From Comamonadaceae bacterium (GTDB taxonomy: Bacteria; Pseudomonadota; Gammaproteobacteria; Burkholderiales; Burkholderiaceae), in NCBI GenBank assembly GCA_947484245.1, contig CANKOT010000029.1:1-21376 (forward strand): a stretch of DNA of 21,376 nt, given 5' to 3'. A model generated the notes under the pieces. It saw only the letters and a list, made by a program, of their open reading frames with translations. It was not told where the DNA came from and did no database searches. This document shows, piece by piece, positions 7,726 to 14,999 of this stretch. The position numbers were made by a program, and so were the translations under genes. Numbering within the stretch: position 1 is the first letter of the stretch; each line of letters opens with the position of its first letter.

Positions 7726-8841
7726 ATGACACAAAAAGCCCTTCCAAGCACACCAGCCGCTCCAGCGGCCACCCTGACTGGCGAAAACGCCTTGAGCTTT
7801 CCCTTGGGCACGACCTTGCCCGAGTTAGGCCAAGCCTTGGAAGTTGCGCCCGGCATTCTCTGGATTCGCATGGCTTTGCCGTTTGCCTTGGATCACATCA
7901 ACCTGTGGCTCTTGGCAGACACCGAAGAAACGGCCACAGGTGTACGCCATGGCTGGACCGCGGTAGATTGCGGCGTGACCAACCCTGGCACGCAAGAAGC
8001 TTGGCGCCAAGTTTTTGCAGGCCCCATGAAGGGCTTGCCCATTTTGCGGGTGGTGGTGACGCACATGCACCCCGACCACATGGGATTGGCGCACTGGTTG
8101 TGTGAGCAATTCAATGCGCCTTTGTACATGAACGCCACCGAATACCAGTCGGCTTTGCTCGCCAGCACGGGCGCCTCGAATTTTGGGGGCCTTAGCACAC
8201 AAAGATTTTTCTCAGATCACGGTTGGAACGATCCGGCAGACCAGCTGCAAATTCAGTCGCGTGTGTCTTACTACGCCAACATGGTACCCAAGGTGCCCGA
8301 GTCGTATCACCGACTCATGGAAGGCACCGAAATTCAAATCGGTGTCAACACTTGGCAGTGCATTAGCGGCTGGGGTCATTCGCCCGAGCACATGGCGCTT
8401 TACTCGCGCAGTGCCAATGTGCTGATCAGTGGCGACATGGTCTTGCCCAAAATTTCAACCAACGTGAGCGTCTATGCCCAAGAACCCGAGGCCAATGCAT
8501 TGGCCTTGTTCATGCGGTCCTTGAAAAAATTTGATGTGCTACCCGCAGACGCTTTGATTTTGCCTTCACACGGCCGGCCATTTGTGGGTGTGCACACCCG
8601 CACAGCCCAATTGCTCAAACACCACGAAGATCGTTTGGCCGAAGTACTCGACGCTTGCAGCGAAAGTGCTGGCAGCGCACACGACATGCTCAAAGTCATT
8701 TTCAAGCGCCCCTTAGATTTTCACCAAACCACCTTTGCCATTGGCGAATCGGTGGCGCATTTGCATGCGCTTTGGTATGAGGGCAAGATGAAACGCTTTA
8801 AAGATGAAAAAGGCGTTTGGCGGTTTCAAACTATCAGCTAA
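7726..8841 (+). CDS. MBL-fold metallo-hydrolase, divergent from liuR
   Basis: A 371-aa metallo-beta-lactamase-fold hydrolase. The metal motif THMHPDHMG (112-120) supplies His113, His115, Asp117 and His118; further ligands are His218 in GWGHSPEH, Asp237 in SGDMVLP and His282 in PSHGRPF. The C-terminal 80 residues look like the winged-helix tail of LACTB2-like/glyoxalase-type members, ending in a short Lys/Arg-rich strand. No signal peptide is seen; the first 25 residues are an Ala/Pro-rich, probably disordered leader, so a later start is possible. It lies head-to-head with liuR and downstream of the shared operator, so it may be a leucine-regulon member. The substrate is unknown; thioester or glyoxalase-like hydrolysis is only a guess. 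No strong ribosome site is visible before ATG 7726. Confidence 0.9.
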   Translation: MTQKALPSTPAAPAATLTGENALSFPLGTTLPELGQALEVAPGILWIRMALPFALDHINLWLLADTEETATGVRHGWTAVDCGVTNPGTQEAWRQVFAGPMKGLPILRVVVTHMHPDHMGLAHWLCEQFNAPLYMNATEYQSALLASTGASNFGGLSTQRFFSDHGWNDPADQLQIQSRVSYYANMVPKVPESYHRLMEGTEIQIGVNTWQCISGWGHSPEHMALYSRSANVLISGDMVLPKISTNVSVYAQEPEANALALFMRSLKKFDVLPADALILPSHGRPFVGVHTRTAQLLKHHEDRLAEVLDACSESAGSAHDMLKVIFKRPLDFHQTTFAIGESVAHLHALWYEGKMKRFKDEKGVWRFQTIS

Positions 8842-8871
8842 TGTCTTTCAATGTAAGTCGCTAAATTAGGG

Positions 8872-8894
8872 CATCGCTCACAGAATGAGCGATG
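8872..8894 (+). promoter_or_regulatory. Hairpin covering the start codon of the phosphoribosyltransferase gene
   Basis: CATCGCTCA (8872-8880) and TGAGCGATG (8886-8894) form a perfect 9-bp stem with loop CAGAA; the last three bases are the ATG of the next gene. It could limit initiation as RNA or serve as a DNA operator. No other obvious ribosome site is present. Confidence 0.55.
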
Positions 8895-9674
8895 AACGAA
8901 CTTCAATTTTCAGACCCCTTAAGTACCATCAGGTATTTGCCGATTCCCAGAGGCATGGTGGTCTTTTCACTTTGTGCAGACTATTCAGAACTTAAACAGC
9001 ACCCCGACTATCAACAGGCAAAGGCTGGCAATTATCAATCTGCATTGAACTTGGTTTCAGATCTTGCTTGGAATGAACTTGAGAAAAGCAGCAGTCGATT
9101 TGGCAGTCACTCTGTTTTTATAGCGCCGTTCGCTAGCGAGACTTCGGGCGACAATGCTATAGCGCAAGTACTGGCTGAGGTGTTTGCTTTTTTATCTGGC
9201 GCAAGCGCTGACAAAGACCTTGTGAAAGTGACAAAGGTATACCATACTGGAGCTGACCCTATGCAGCGCTTGATCCACCGCCCAGAATTTGAGGGGCCTG
9301 TTGAGGTAGGGGCAGAGTACGTTCTCATTGATGATGTCCTTAACTTTGGAACAACACTGGCTGAGCTGGCTCACTACATTCAACTCAATGGTGGCCTTGT
9401 GAGCAATATTGCGGTCATGGTCAATGCTGGTAGAAACAAGTCTCTCAGCCCTGATCGCAAAACACTGAGAATTCTGAAAGAGAGGTTCGCCAATGAAATC
9501 ATCGAAATCTTCGGTATCAACATCGACGCCCTCACAGCCAATGAAGCCCAATACCTTGTTGGATTCCGCACGGCTGACGAGATCAGAAATAGATGCCTTA
9601 AGGCAAAAAAAGAAAGCAATCTCCGACTTCGTTCAAAAGGAGTTGCAGGGCTCTTTGGGCCAGAAAATCAATAA
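8892..9674 (+). CDS. Phosphoribosyltransferase-domain protein, orphan
   Basis: A 260-aa protein whose one clear hallmark is the PRPP-binding loop YVLIDDVLNFGTT (143-155), with the paired Asp residues and GTT of type I phosphoribosyltransferases. The N-terminal 80 residues (LPIPRGMVVFSL, then a Gln/Asn-rich helical stretch) and the charged tail (LTANEAQYLVGFRTADEIRNR) match no purine, pyrimidine or ComF enzyme I recognise. Base and codon use differ from the flanking genes: more A/T, with AGA, GGA and ATA-rich stretches, suggesting acquisition by transfer. It stands alone between a leucine-regulon-type gene and a housekeeping metallopeptidase, convergent with the latter at 27 bp. The substrate base is unknown. 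ATG 8892 lies in a hairpin; the next in-frame ATG (8955) is less likely because upstream residues look coding. Confidence 0.82.
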   Translation: MNELQFSDPLSTIRYLPIPRGMVVFSLCADYSELKQHPDYQQAKAGNYQSALNLVSDLAWNELEKSSSRFGSHSVFIAPFASETSGDNAIAQVLAEVFAFLSGASADKDLVKVTKVYHTGADPMQRLIHRPEFEGPVEVGAEYVLIDDVLNFGTTLAELAHYIQLNGGLVSNIAVMVNAGRNKSLSPDRKTLRILKERFANEIIEIFGINIDALTANEAQYLVGFRTADEIRNRCLKAKKESNLRLRSKGVAGLFGPENQ

Positions 9675-9693
9675 GCCCCAACACTCAAATTGA
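9493..9693 (+). CDS. Possible nested small gene overlapping the phosphoribosyltransferase 3' end
   Basis: A 66-codon frame, offset from the phosphoribosyltransferase gene, starts inside it and ends 19 bases beyond its stop. AGAGG (9481-9485) lies seven bases before ATG 9493, a good ribosome site, although those bases also code in the host gene. The product has a Ser/Thr-rich start and then a charged amphipathic helix (LTRSEIDALRQKKKAISDF, 28-46). I do not recognise a family. The host frame in the first half of the overlap keeps normal third-base preference, so this may be a chance frame. Confidence 0.3.
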   Translation: MKSSKSSVSTSTPSQPMKPNTLLDSARLTRSEIDALRQKKKAISDFVQKELQGSLGQKINKPQHSN

Positions 9694-9701
9694 AATCTTG
9701 A

Positions 9702-10556
9702 TCAAGCCCAATTCGCCAAGTTTTCTTTTTGCAAAGCTTTGCGCCGCTCAAGGTGATCGGGCAAGATGTCGGCCACCACTTTCCAAAACGCTGGGCTGTG
9801 GTTCATTTCTTGCAAATGAGCCAACTCATGCACCACCACATAGTCAATGGCCTCAGGCTTTAAGTGAATGAGGCGCCAGTTCAGACGAATGGCGCCATCA
9901 ACCCGCGCACTGCCCCAACGTGAGCCGGCATTGGACAAACTCAAGCGGTGCCACTGCACCCCCATCAAAGGGGCAAAGTGATTGAGCCTTTGTTCAAACA
10001 GTGTTTTGGCCTCACGCATCAACCAGGCTTGCACGGCATCTCTTATTTGTGACGCTTCAGCCGTGTGCGGCAAGGCCAGCAGCAGTTGGCGTTGGTCGTT
10101 CAGTTCGCTTCGGCCGTTTTGAGGGCTTAAGTGCAAATGAAGGGGCGCGCCCAAGTAGTCGAGGCTGGCACCTTCACGCCATTCAATTTGCCGAATATTT
10201 TTTTGTCGCTCTTGCAATTCGGCCCACTTGCGCAGCACCCACTCACCACGCTCTTGCAGGCCCAGCTCCACCTCTTTCAAGGTGACCCATTTGGGCGCAC
10301 GCACCTCAAGCCCATCTGGCCCCACCACAAAACCGATGGAGCGACGCCGCACGCGCTGAAACAAATACGCCACGCGCATGCCCTCCAATACCGTTTCACG
10401 ATTGGCCCTGGGGTGCGCAATGGCCACTTCGTCAGACAGGGGCGCCGCGCTGCTTGAGGGTGCTGGCGACTTGACCACGCCAGGAACCCGGAGAGTTTGC
10501 GCAGGCTCTGGTGGCGGACTTAAAAAATCAAGAACCAGTTGAAAAGGGTTGCGCAT
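9702..10556 (-). CDS. YgjP-like (DUF45/SprT-like) zinc metallopeptidase
   Basis: A 284-aa protein with the metallopeptidase core HELAHLQEMNHSPAFW near the C terminus: His243, Glu244 and His247, with the third ligand His253. This HExxH plus nearby His, following the VVVHE strand, is characteristic of the YgjP/DUF45 family. The preceding region contains the family stretch SRWGSARVDGAIRLNWRLI. The first 75 residues are Pro/Ala/Ser-rich and poorly conserved in appearance. No signal peptide is visible. The physiological substrate of this family is not settled. ATG 10556 is preferred because longer frames to 10643 would overlap the plsC 3' end and encode a repeat-derived leader. It lies 25 bp after plsC and is probably the last gene of the glyQ/glyS transcript. 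Confidence 0.9.
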   Translation of the reverse strand: MRNPFQLVLDFLSPPPEPAQTLRVPGVVKSPAPSSSAAPLSDEVAIAHPRANRETVLEGMRVAYLFQRVRRRSIGFVVGPDGLEVRAPKWVTLKEVELGLQERGEWVLRKWAELQERQKNIRQIEWREGASLDYLGAPLHLHLSPQNGRSELNDQRQLLLALPHTAEASQIRDAVQAWLMREAKTLFEQRLNHFAPLMGVQWHRLSLSNAGSRWGSARVDGAIRLNWRLIHLKPEAIDYVVVHELAHLQEMNHSPAFWKVVADILPDHLERRKALQKENLANWA

Positions 10557-10573
10557 GATTGAACTTAGATCAG

Positions 10574-10609
10574 GCGTCGGTTTAAGCGTCGGTATTAACG
10601 TCGGAATAA
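10574..10609. repeat. Imperfect tandem repeat, three units of about 12 bp
   Basis: Units GCGTCGGTTTAA (10574-10585), GCGTCGGTATTAA (10586-10598) and CGTCGGAATAA (10599-10609) run across the 3' end and stop codon (10582-10584) of plsC into the gap before the metallopeptidase gene. Unit length varies (11-13), so it is not frame-preserving. Confidence 0.7.
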
Positions 10610-11334
10610 GCCTCAGGATCGAGTCGGCGCATTTCCGACTCAATCCAATCTTCCACCTCTTGCATCAACTCTTCAGGTTGACGGCCTTCGCTTGCAATGG
10701 CTTTGCCAATGGAGATGTCGACAATGCCAGGCTTTTTCACAAAGGCCTTGGTGGGCCAACATTTGGCAGAGGTCACGGCAATGGGAATCACAGGCACACC
10801 CGCCTCAATGGCCAAGCGCGTACCGCCCGTTTTGTAAACACCTTTTTGGCCGCGTGGAATGCGCGTGCCTTCTGGAAACATGATGACCCAAACCCCCTGA
10901 TCCATGAGGCGTTTGCCTTGCGTGACCACTTTGGTGAAAGCCTGTGCACGCTGACTGCGGTCGATGTGAATCATGTCCATGCGACCCATGGCCCAGCCAA
11001 AAAATGGCACGCTGAGCAATTCTTTTTTGAACACGTAGGCCAGTGGGTGCGGCATGATGGCCGGCATTAAAAATGTTTCCCACGTGGACTGGTGCTTGAC
11101 CAACAAGACGACCGGGTCTTTTTCACCCAGTGGCAAATTCTCCATGCCCGTGATGCGATTCTCAATGCCCAAAATAAAAGTGCCACTGTGGATGGCATGG
11201 CGAAGCCAAGCAGCGCACCACCAATACAAACGGCTGCTGCTGATGAACATGGAAGCAAACACCACCACCAAGGCCCAAGGGATGACCGTGACGGTCATCC
11301 ACACCATGTGAATGAGTGAACGAATGAAGTTCAT
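10582..11334 (-). CDS. plsC: 1-acyl-sn-glycerol-3-phosphate acyltransferase
   Basis: A 250-aa membrane acyltransferase making phosphatidic acid, or acylating another lysophospholipid. An N-terminal transmembrane helix (about 10-32) is followed by acyltransferase motif I in the form KHQSTWE (His81, Glu86), motif III FPEGTR (153-158) and motif IV region GVPVIPIAV (179-187). The canonical motif I is HX4D; here the acid is Glu. The ATG at 11334 overlaps the gmhB stop (ATGA), and the metallopeptidase gene follows after 25 bp. The last residues are encoded by a short tandem repeat that ends the gene. Whether it is the main PlsC or a paralogue cannot be told from one window. Confidence 0.9.
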   Translation of the reverse strand: MNFIRSLIHMVWMTVTVIPWALVVVFASMFISSSRLYWWCAAWLRHAIHSGTFILGIENRITGMENLPLGEKDPVVLLVKHQSTWETFLMPAIMPHPLAYVFKKELLSVPFFGWAMGRMDMIHIDRSQRAQAFTKVVTQGKRLMDQGVWVIMFPEGTRIPRGQKGVYKTGGTRLAIEAGVPVIPIAVTSAKCWPTKAFVKKPGIVDISIGKAIASEGRQPEELMQEVEDWIESEMRRLDPEAYSDVNTDA

Positions 11335-11894
11335 ACAACAGGCTCCAGCGACTTTTTCAAGAGCACATCGACAAAGGCATTGAGGTCTGTGTGCGCCGAT
11401 GTACCTTGAGGAAACACGGACGGCAATGGCTTTCCGCGCAACTCTTCCGACTTGCCTGTGAACACCAAGTGCGGCGCGCAGCCAGCGGCTTCTGCCGCCT
11501 TCATGTCGTTCAGGGTGTCGCCCACAAAGGGCACGCCTTGAAGGTCTAGACCAAATCGCTCGCCAATTTGCTCAAGCAAGCCTGGCATGGGTTTGCGGCA
11601 TGTGCAAGCGTCTGTGGGCGCGTGCGGGCAATAAAAAATGGCATCGACACGCCCACCCACTGCCGCAAGTTGCTTGTTCATGCGTTTGTGAATGGCGTTC
11701 ACCGCGGCCACATCCATCAAGCCACGGCCCAGCCCCGATTGGTTGGTGGCAATGACCACGTGGTAGCCCGCATGGTTCAAGCGACTGATCGCCTCCAAGG
11801 CGCCTGGCAGCGCGCGCCACTCTTCTGGGCTCTTGATGTACTCATCAGAGTCATAATTGATGGTGCCGTCGCGATCGAGAATGACAAGTTTCAT
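11331..11894 (-). CDS. gmhB: D-glycero-beta-D-manno-heptose-1,7-bisphosphate 7-phosphatase
   Basis: A 187-aa HAD phosphatase of ADP-heptose synthesis for lipopolysaccharide core. Motif I is LDRDGT (6-11; Asp7 nucleophile, Asp9 acid), TNQSG is motif II, and GDTLNDMKAAEAAG carries the magnesium-binding Asp residues. The zinc loop typical of GmhB is intact: Cys89, His91, Cys97 and Cys99 in CPHAPTDACTCRKP. Length is normal. The frame is open to 11945, but ATG 11894 begins at the conserved KLVILDRDG strand and overlaps the glyS stop as ATGA. It lies between glyS and plsC, both joined by stop/start overlaps. Confidence 0.93.
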   Translation of the reverse strand: MKLVILDRDGTINYDSDEYIKSPEEWRALPGALEAISRLNHAGYHVVIATNQSGLGRGLMDVAAVNAIHKRMNKQLAAVGGRVDAIFYCPHAPTDACTCRKPMPGLLEQIGERFGLDLQGVPFVGDTLNDMKAAEAAGCAPHLVFTGKSEELRGKPLPSVFPQGTSAHTDLNAFVDVLLKKSLEPVV

Positions 11895-14023
11895 GAGACC
11901 AAACGCGACAAATCGGCCACACGGTTCATGGCCACATGCAAACACTTGAGCAAGCCTTGGCGGTTCAAGCGCACATCCATTTCTTCGGCGTTCACCATGA
12001 CGTCGTCAAAGAAGGCATCGACCGGTGAGCGCAATGCAGCCAAGGTTTGCAGCGAGCCGGTGTAATCGCCAGCCTTGAACAAAGCTTCAGACTCTGGCAG
12101 CAAGCGCTGCATGGCGTGATGCAAATCTTGCTCGGCTGTTTCTTTGAGCAGTGCAGGGTTGACGTGCGCGTCGACTTCGTCGGCCTTCTTCAAAATATTG
12201 CCAATGCGTTTGTTGGCCGCGGCCAAGGCAGGGCTTTCGGGCAATGCCGCAAATGCGCGCACCGCCGCAAGCAGTTTGAGAATTTGGCCCAAGCGGGCAG
12301 GGTGCAAAGCCAACACGGCATCGACCTCTTGAGCGCTGTAGCCATGTTCGCGCAATGAGCCCGCCAAGCGGTCAAACAAGAAGGTGGTCAAGGCTTCAGA
12401 GGGGTCGGTGATTTTGTCGCCAAACACAGGCACCGCCAGCGCCAGCAACTGACGCCAATCAAGCGCCAAATCTTTTTCCATGAGCATGCGAATGACGCCC
12501 AAGGCATGGCGGCGCAAAGCAAAGGGGTCTTTGTCGCCACTTGGCAAGTTGCCAATGCCAAACATGCCCACCAAGGTCTCTAACTTGTCGGCAAGCGCCA
12601 CCACCAAGCCCACGGTGTTGCGCGGCAACTCGTCGCCAGCAAAGCGCGGACGGTAGTGGTCTTCAATGGCGTCGGCAATGTCATGGCTCAAACCATCGTG
12701 GCGCGCATAGTAGCCGCCCATGATGCCCTGCAGTTCAGGGAACTCGCCCACCATGTCGGTGAGCAAATCTGTTTTGGCCAACTGTGCGGCTGTGTCGGCC
12801 GCTTGCGCCAGCTCGGTGCCGCCCAAGGCTTGACCCAAAGCTTTGGCAATGCCGCGCACACGCGCCATGCGTTCACCTTGCGTGCCAAGTTTGTTGTGAT
12901 AGACCACTTTGTTGAGGCCATCAACGCGCGAGGCCAAAGTTTTTTTGCGGTCTTGGTCGAAGAAAAATTTGGCATCGGCCAAACGCGGACGCACCACACG
13001 TTCGTTGCCACCAATGACCGCGCTGGCATCAGCGGGCGAAATGTTGCTCACCACCAAAAACTGGTGCGTGAGTTTGCCTTCTGCGGTGAGCAGGGGGAAA
13101 TATTTTTGATTGGCCTTCATGGTCAAAATCAAACATTCCTGCGGCACTTCCAAAAACTGTTTTTCAAATTCGCAGGTGAGCACATTGGGGCGCTCCACCA
13201 AGCCCGTGACTTCATCTAGCAGGGCTTCATCTTCAATGGCTTTGGCGCCGCCGCCTACTTTGGCAGCCGCAGCGTTGAGTTGCTTCACGATCTCTGCGCG
13301 GCGCTCGGCAAAGCTGGCAATGACGGCGCCATCGCGGGCCAAGGTGGCGGCATAGCTGTCGGCATCTTGAATGATCAAGGGCGACACATTGGCTTCAAAA
13401 CGATGGCCATGTGTTTGCTGGCCGGCCTTGAGGCCCAAGGTTTTGATGGGCACCACCTGGCTGCCATGCAAAGCCACCAAGCCATGCGCGGGGCGGACAA
13501 AGTTGACACTGGTCCAGCCTGGCAATTCGCAATCGGATTCCAACTGGTAGGTCATGACTTTGGGAATGGGCAATTTGGCCAGCGCTTCGTCCAATGCCTT
13601 TTGCAAACCTTGCAAAAGTGTGGCGCCTTTGGCCACGCTGTCGTAGAACAAAGCTTCTGCTTTGCCATCGGGTGCGCGCTTCAAAGAAGCCAGGAGTGCA
13701 GCGGGGTTTGAAACATCGGCACCCATGGCCTGCAATTTTTTGAGCAATGCCGGTGTGGCATTGCCACTGGCATCTAAGCCCACCGTAACGGGCATGAGTT
13801 TTTGTTGCACCGCTTTGTCGGCCGCTTGTGCCGCCACTTGTGTCACGTGCGCAGCCAAACGACGCGGTGAGGCATAAGGCGTGACCACGGCATCGGCACC
13901 CGTAAGTCCGGCATAGCGCAGTTGTTCAAACAGCACGTTGGCAAAAGACTCGCCCAATTTTTTGAGTGCCTTGGGTGGCAGTTCTTCGACAAACAATTCA
14001 ACAAGAAGGTTTTGGTGTGTCAT
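11891..14023 (-). CDS. glyS: Glycine--tRNA ligase, beta subunit
   Basis: A 710-aa beta subunit of the bacterial alpha2-beta2 glycyl-tRNA synthetase, which with GlyQ charges tRNA-Gly. It begins with the family start LLVELFVEELPPKALKKL, contains VVTPYASPRRLA and the internal HD-like stretch HDGLSHDIADAIEDHYRPRF, and ends in an alpha-helical anticodon-binding domain (about 580-700). Length is typical (about 690-715). ATG 14023 is chosen over the open frame to 14080 because it starts at the conserved N terminus and does not overlap glyQ. The glyQ stop is only 14 bp upstream, and glyS overlaps gmhB downstream by ATGA. Confidence 0.96.
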   Translation of the reverse strand: MTHQNLLVELFVEELPPKALKKLGESFANVLFEQLRYAGLTGADAVVTPYASPRRLAAHVTQVAAQAADKAVQQKLMPVTVGLDASGNATPALLKKLQAMGADVSNPAALLASLKRAPDGKAEALFYDSVAKGATLLQGLQKALDEALAKLPIPKVMTYQLESDCELPGWTSVNFVRPAHGLVALHGSQVVPIKTLGLKAGQQTHGHRFEANVSPLIIQDADSYAATLARDGAVIASFAERRAEIVKQLNAAAAKVGGGAKAIEDEALLDEVTGLVERPNVLTCEFEKQFLEVPQECLILTMKANQKYFPLLTAEGKLTHQFLVVSNISPADASAVIGGNERVVRPRLADAKFFFDQDRKKTLASRVDGLNKVVYHNKLGTQGERMARVRGIAKALGQALGGTELAQAADTAAQLAKTDLLTDMVGEFPELQGIMGGYYARHDGLSHDIADAIEDHYRPRFAGDELPRNTVGLVVALADKLETLVGMFGIGNLPSGDKDPFALRRHALGVIRMLMEKDLALDWRQLLALAVPVFGDKITDPSEALTTFLFDRLAGSLREHGYSAQEVDAVLALHPARLGQILKLLAAVRAFAALPESPALAAANKRIGNILKKADEVDAHVNPALLKETAEQDLHHAMQRLLPESEALFKAGDYTGSLQTLAALRSPVDAFFDDVMVNAEEMDVRLNRQGLLKCLHVAMNRVADLSRLVS

Positions 14024-14037
14024 TTTTATTCTTGCCT

Positions 14038-14952
14038 TCAGGCGGCCTTCTTGCTTAAGGCATTGAGCTGCTCGACCCATTCGCGAGGCGCCATGGGAAA
14101 GCCCAAACGCTCGCGACTTTCAAAATAACTTTGCGCCACTGCGCGCGCCAAATTGCGAATGCGGCCAATGTAAGCCGCGCGCTCTGTGACGCTGATGGCA
14201 CCACGCGCATCGAGCAAGTTGAAGGTGTGCGCGGCTTTGAGCACTTGCTCGTAGGCGGGCAATGCAAGCTGCTCGCCAATGAGATGCTGCGCTTGTTTTT
14301 CGTAAGCAGAAAACGCTGTGAACAAAAACTCAGCATCAGAATGTTCAAAGTTGTAAGTCGATTGTTCCACTTCGTTTTGGTGGTACACATCGCCGTAGCT
14401 GAGTGTGTCGGTCCACTTCAAGTTGTAGACGTTGTCGACACCTTGCAAGTACATGGCCAAGCGCTCAAGGCCATAGGTAATTTCGCCGGTGATGGGTTTG
14501 CAATCGATGCCGCCTACTTGTTGGAAGTAAGTGAACTGCGTCACCTCCATGCCGTTGAGCCAAACTTCCCAACCCAAACCCCAAGCGCCAAGCGTTGGGT
14601 TTTCCCAATCGTCTTCAACAAAACGAATGTCGTTCTTTTTCAGGTCAAAGCCCAAGGCTTCGAGTGAGCCCAAGTACAAATCCAAAATGTTGGAAGGTGC
14701 GGGCTTGAGCACCACTTGGTATTGGTAGTAGTGTTGCAAGCGGTTGGGGTTCTCGCCATAGCGACCGTCTTTAGGCCGGCGGCTGGGCTGCACATAGGCG
14801 GCCTTCCAGGGCTCAGGGCCAATGGCACGCAAAAACGTGGCGGTGTGCGAAGTGCCTGCACCCACTTCCATGTCATAGGGTTGTAACAGCGCGCAACCTT
14901 GTGCGTCCCAGTAGGACTGCAATTTCAGAATAATTTGTTGGAAGGTCAACAT
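14038..14952 (-). CDS. glyQ: Glycine--tRNA ligase, alpha subunit
   Basis: A 304-aa class II synthetase subunit holding the aminoacylation active site. Family landmarks include [18 protein letters not shown] at the start, [48 protein letters not shown] and [13 protein letters not shown]. Length agrees with the usual about 300 aa. The open frame extends to 15102, but ATG 14952 is the conserved start (MLTFQQ) and the extension would run into the end of lnt. It is followed 14 bp later by glyS. The 47-bp gap from lnt shows no terminator, so read-through from corC/lnt is likely. Confidence 0.97.
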   Translation of the reverse strand: MLTFQQIILKLQSYWDAQGCALLQPYDMEVGAGTSHTATFLRAIGPEPWKAAYVQPSRRPKDGRYGENPNRLQHYYQYQVVLKPAPSNILDLYLGSLEALGFDLKKNDIRFVEDDWENPTLGAWGLGWEVWLNGMEVTQFTYFQQVGGIDCKPITGEITYGLERLAMYLQGVDNVYNLKWTDTLSYGDVYHQNEVEQSTYNFEHSDAEFLFTAFSAYEKQAQHLIGEQLALPAYEQVLKAAHTFNLLDARGAISVTERAAYIGRIRNLARAVAQSYFESRERLGFPMAPREWVEQLNALSKKAA

Positions 14953-14999
14953 GGCTTCAAAATGAGAACGCCCCCGAACAGCGGCGGCAACCCTTGATT

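Noticed and set aside
7563..8105. Alternative plus-strand frame across the liuR-MBL intergenic region
   Set aside because: It crosses the predicted promoter and operator and then runs out of frame within the MBL-fold gene.
9697..9706. CTTGATCAAG palindrome between the phosphoribosyltransferase and metallopeptidase genes as a terminator
   Set aside because: Five-base arms with no loop and no T-run; it overlaps the metallopeptidase stop and is probably chance.
12656..13219. 187-codon plus-strand open frame inside glyS
   Set aside because: Antisense to a full-length, well-conserved synthetase subunit; no independent evidence.
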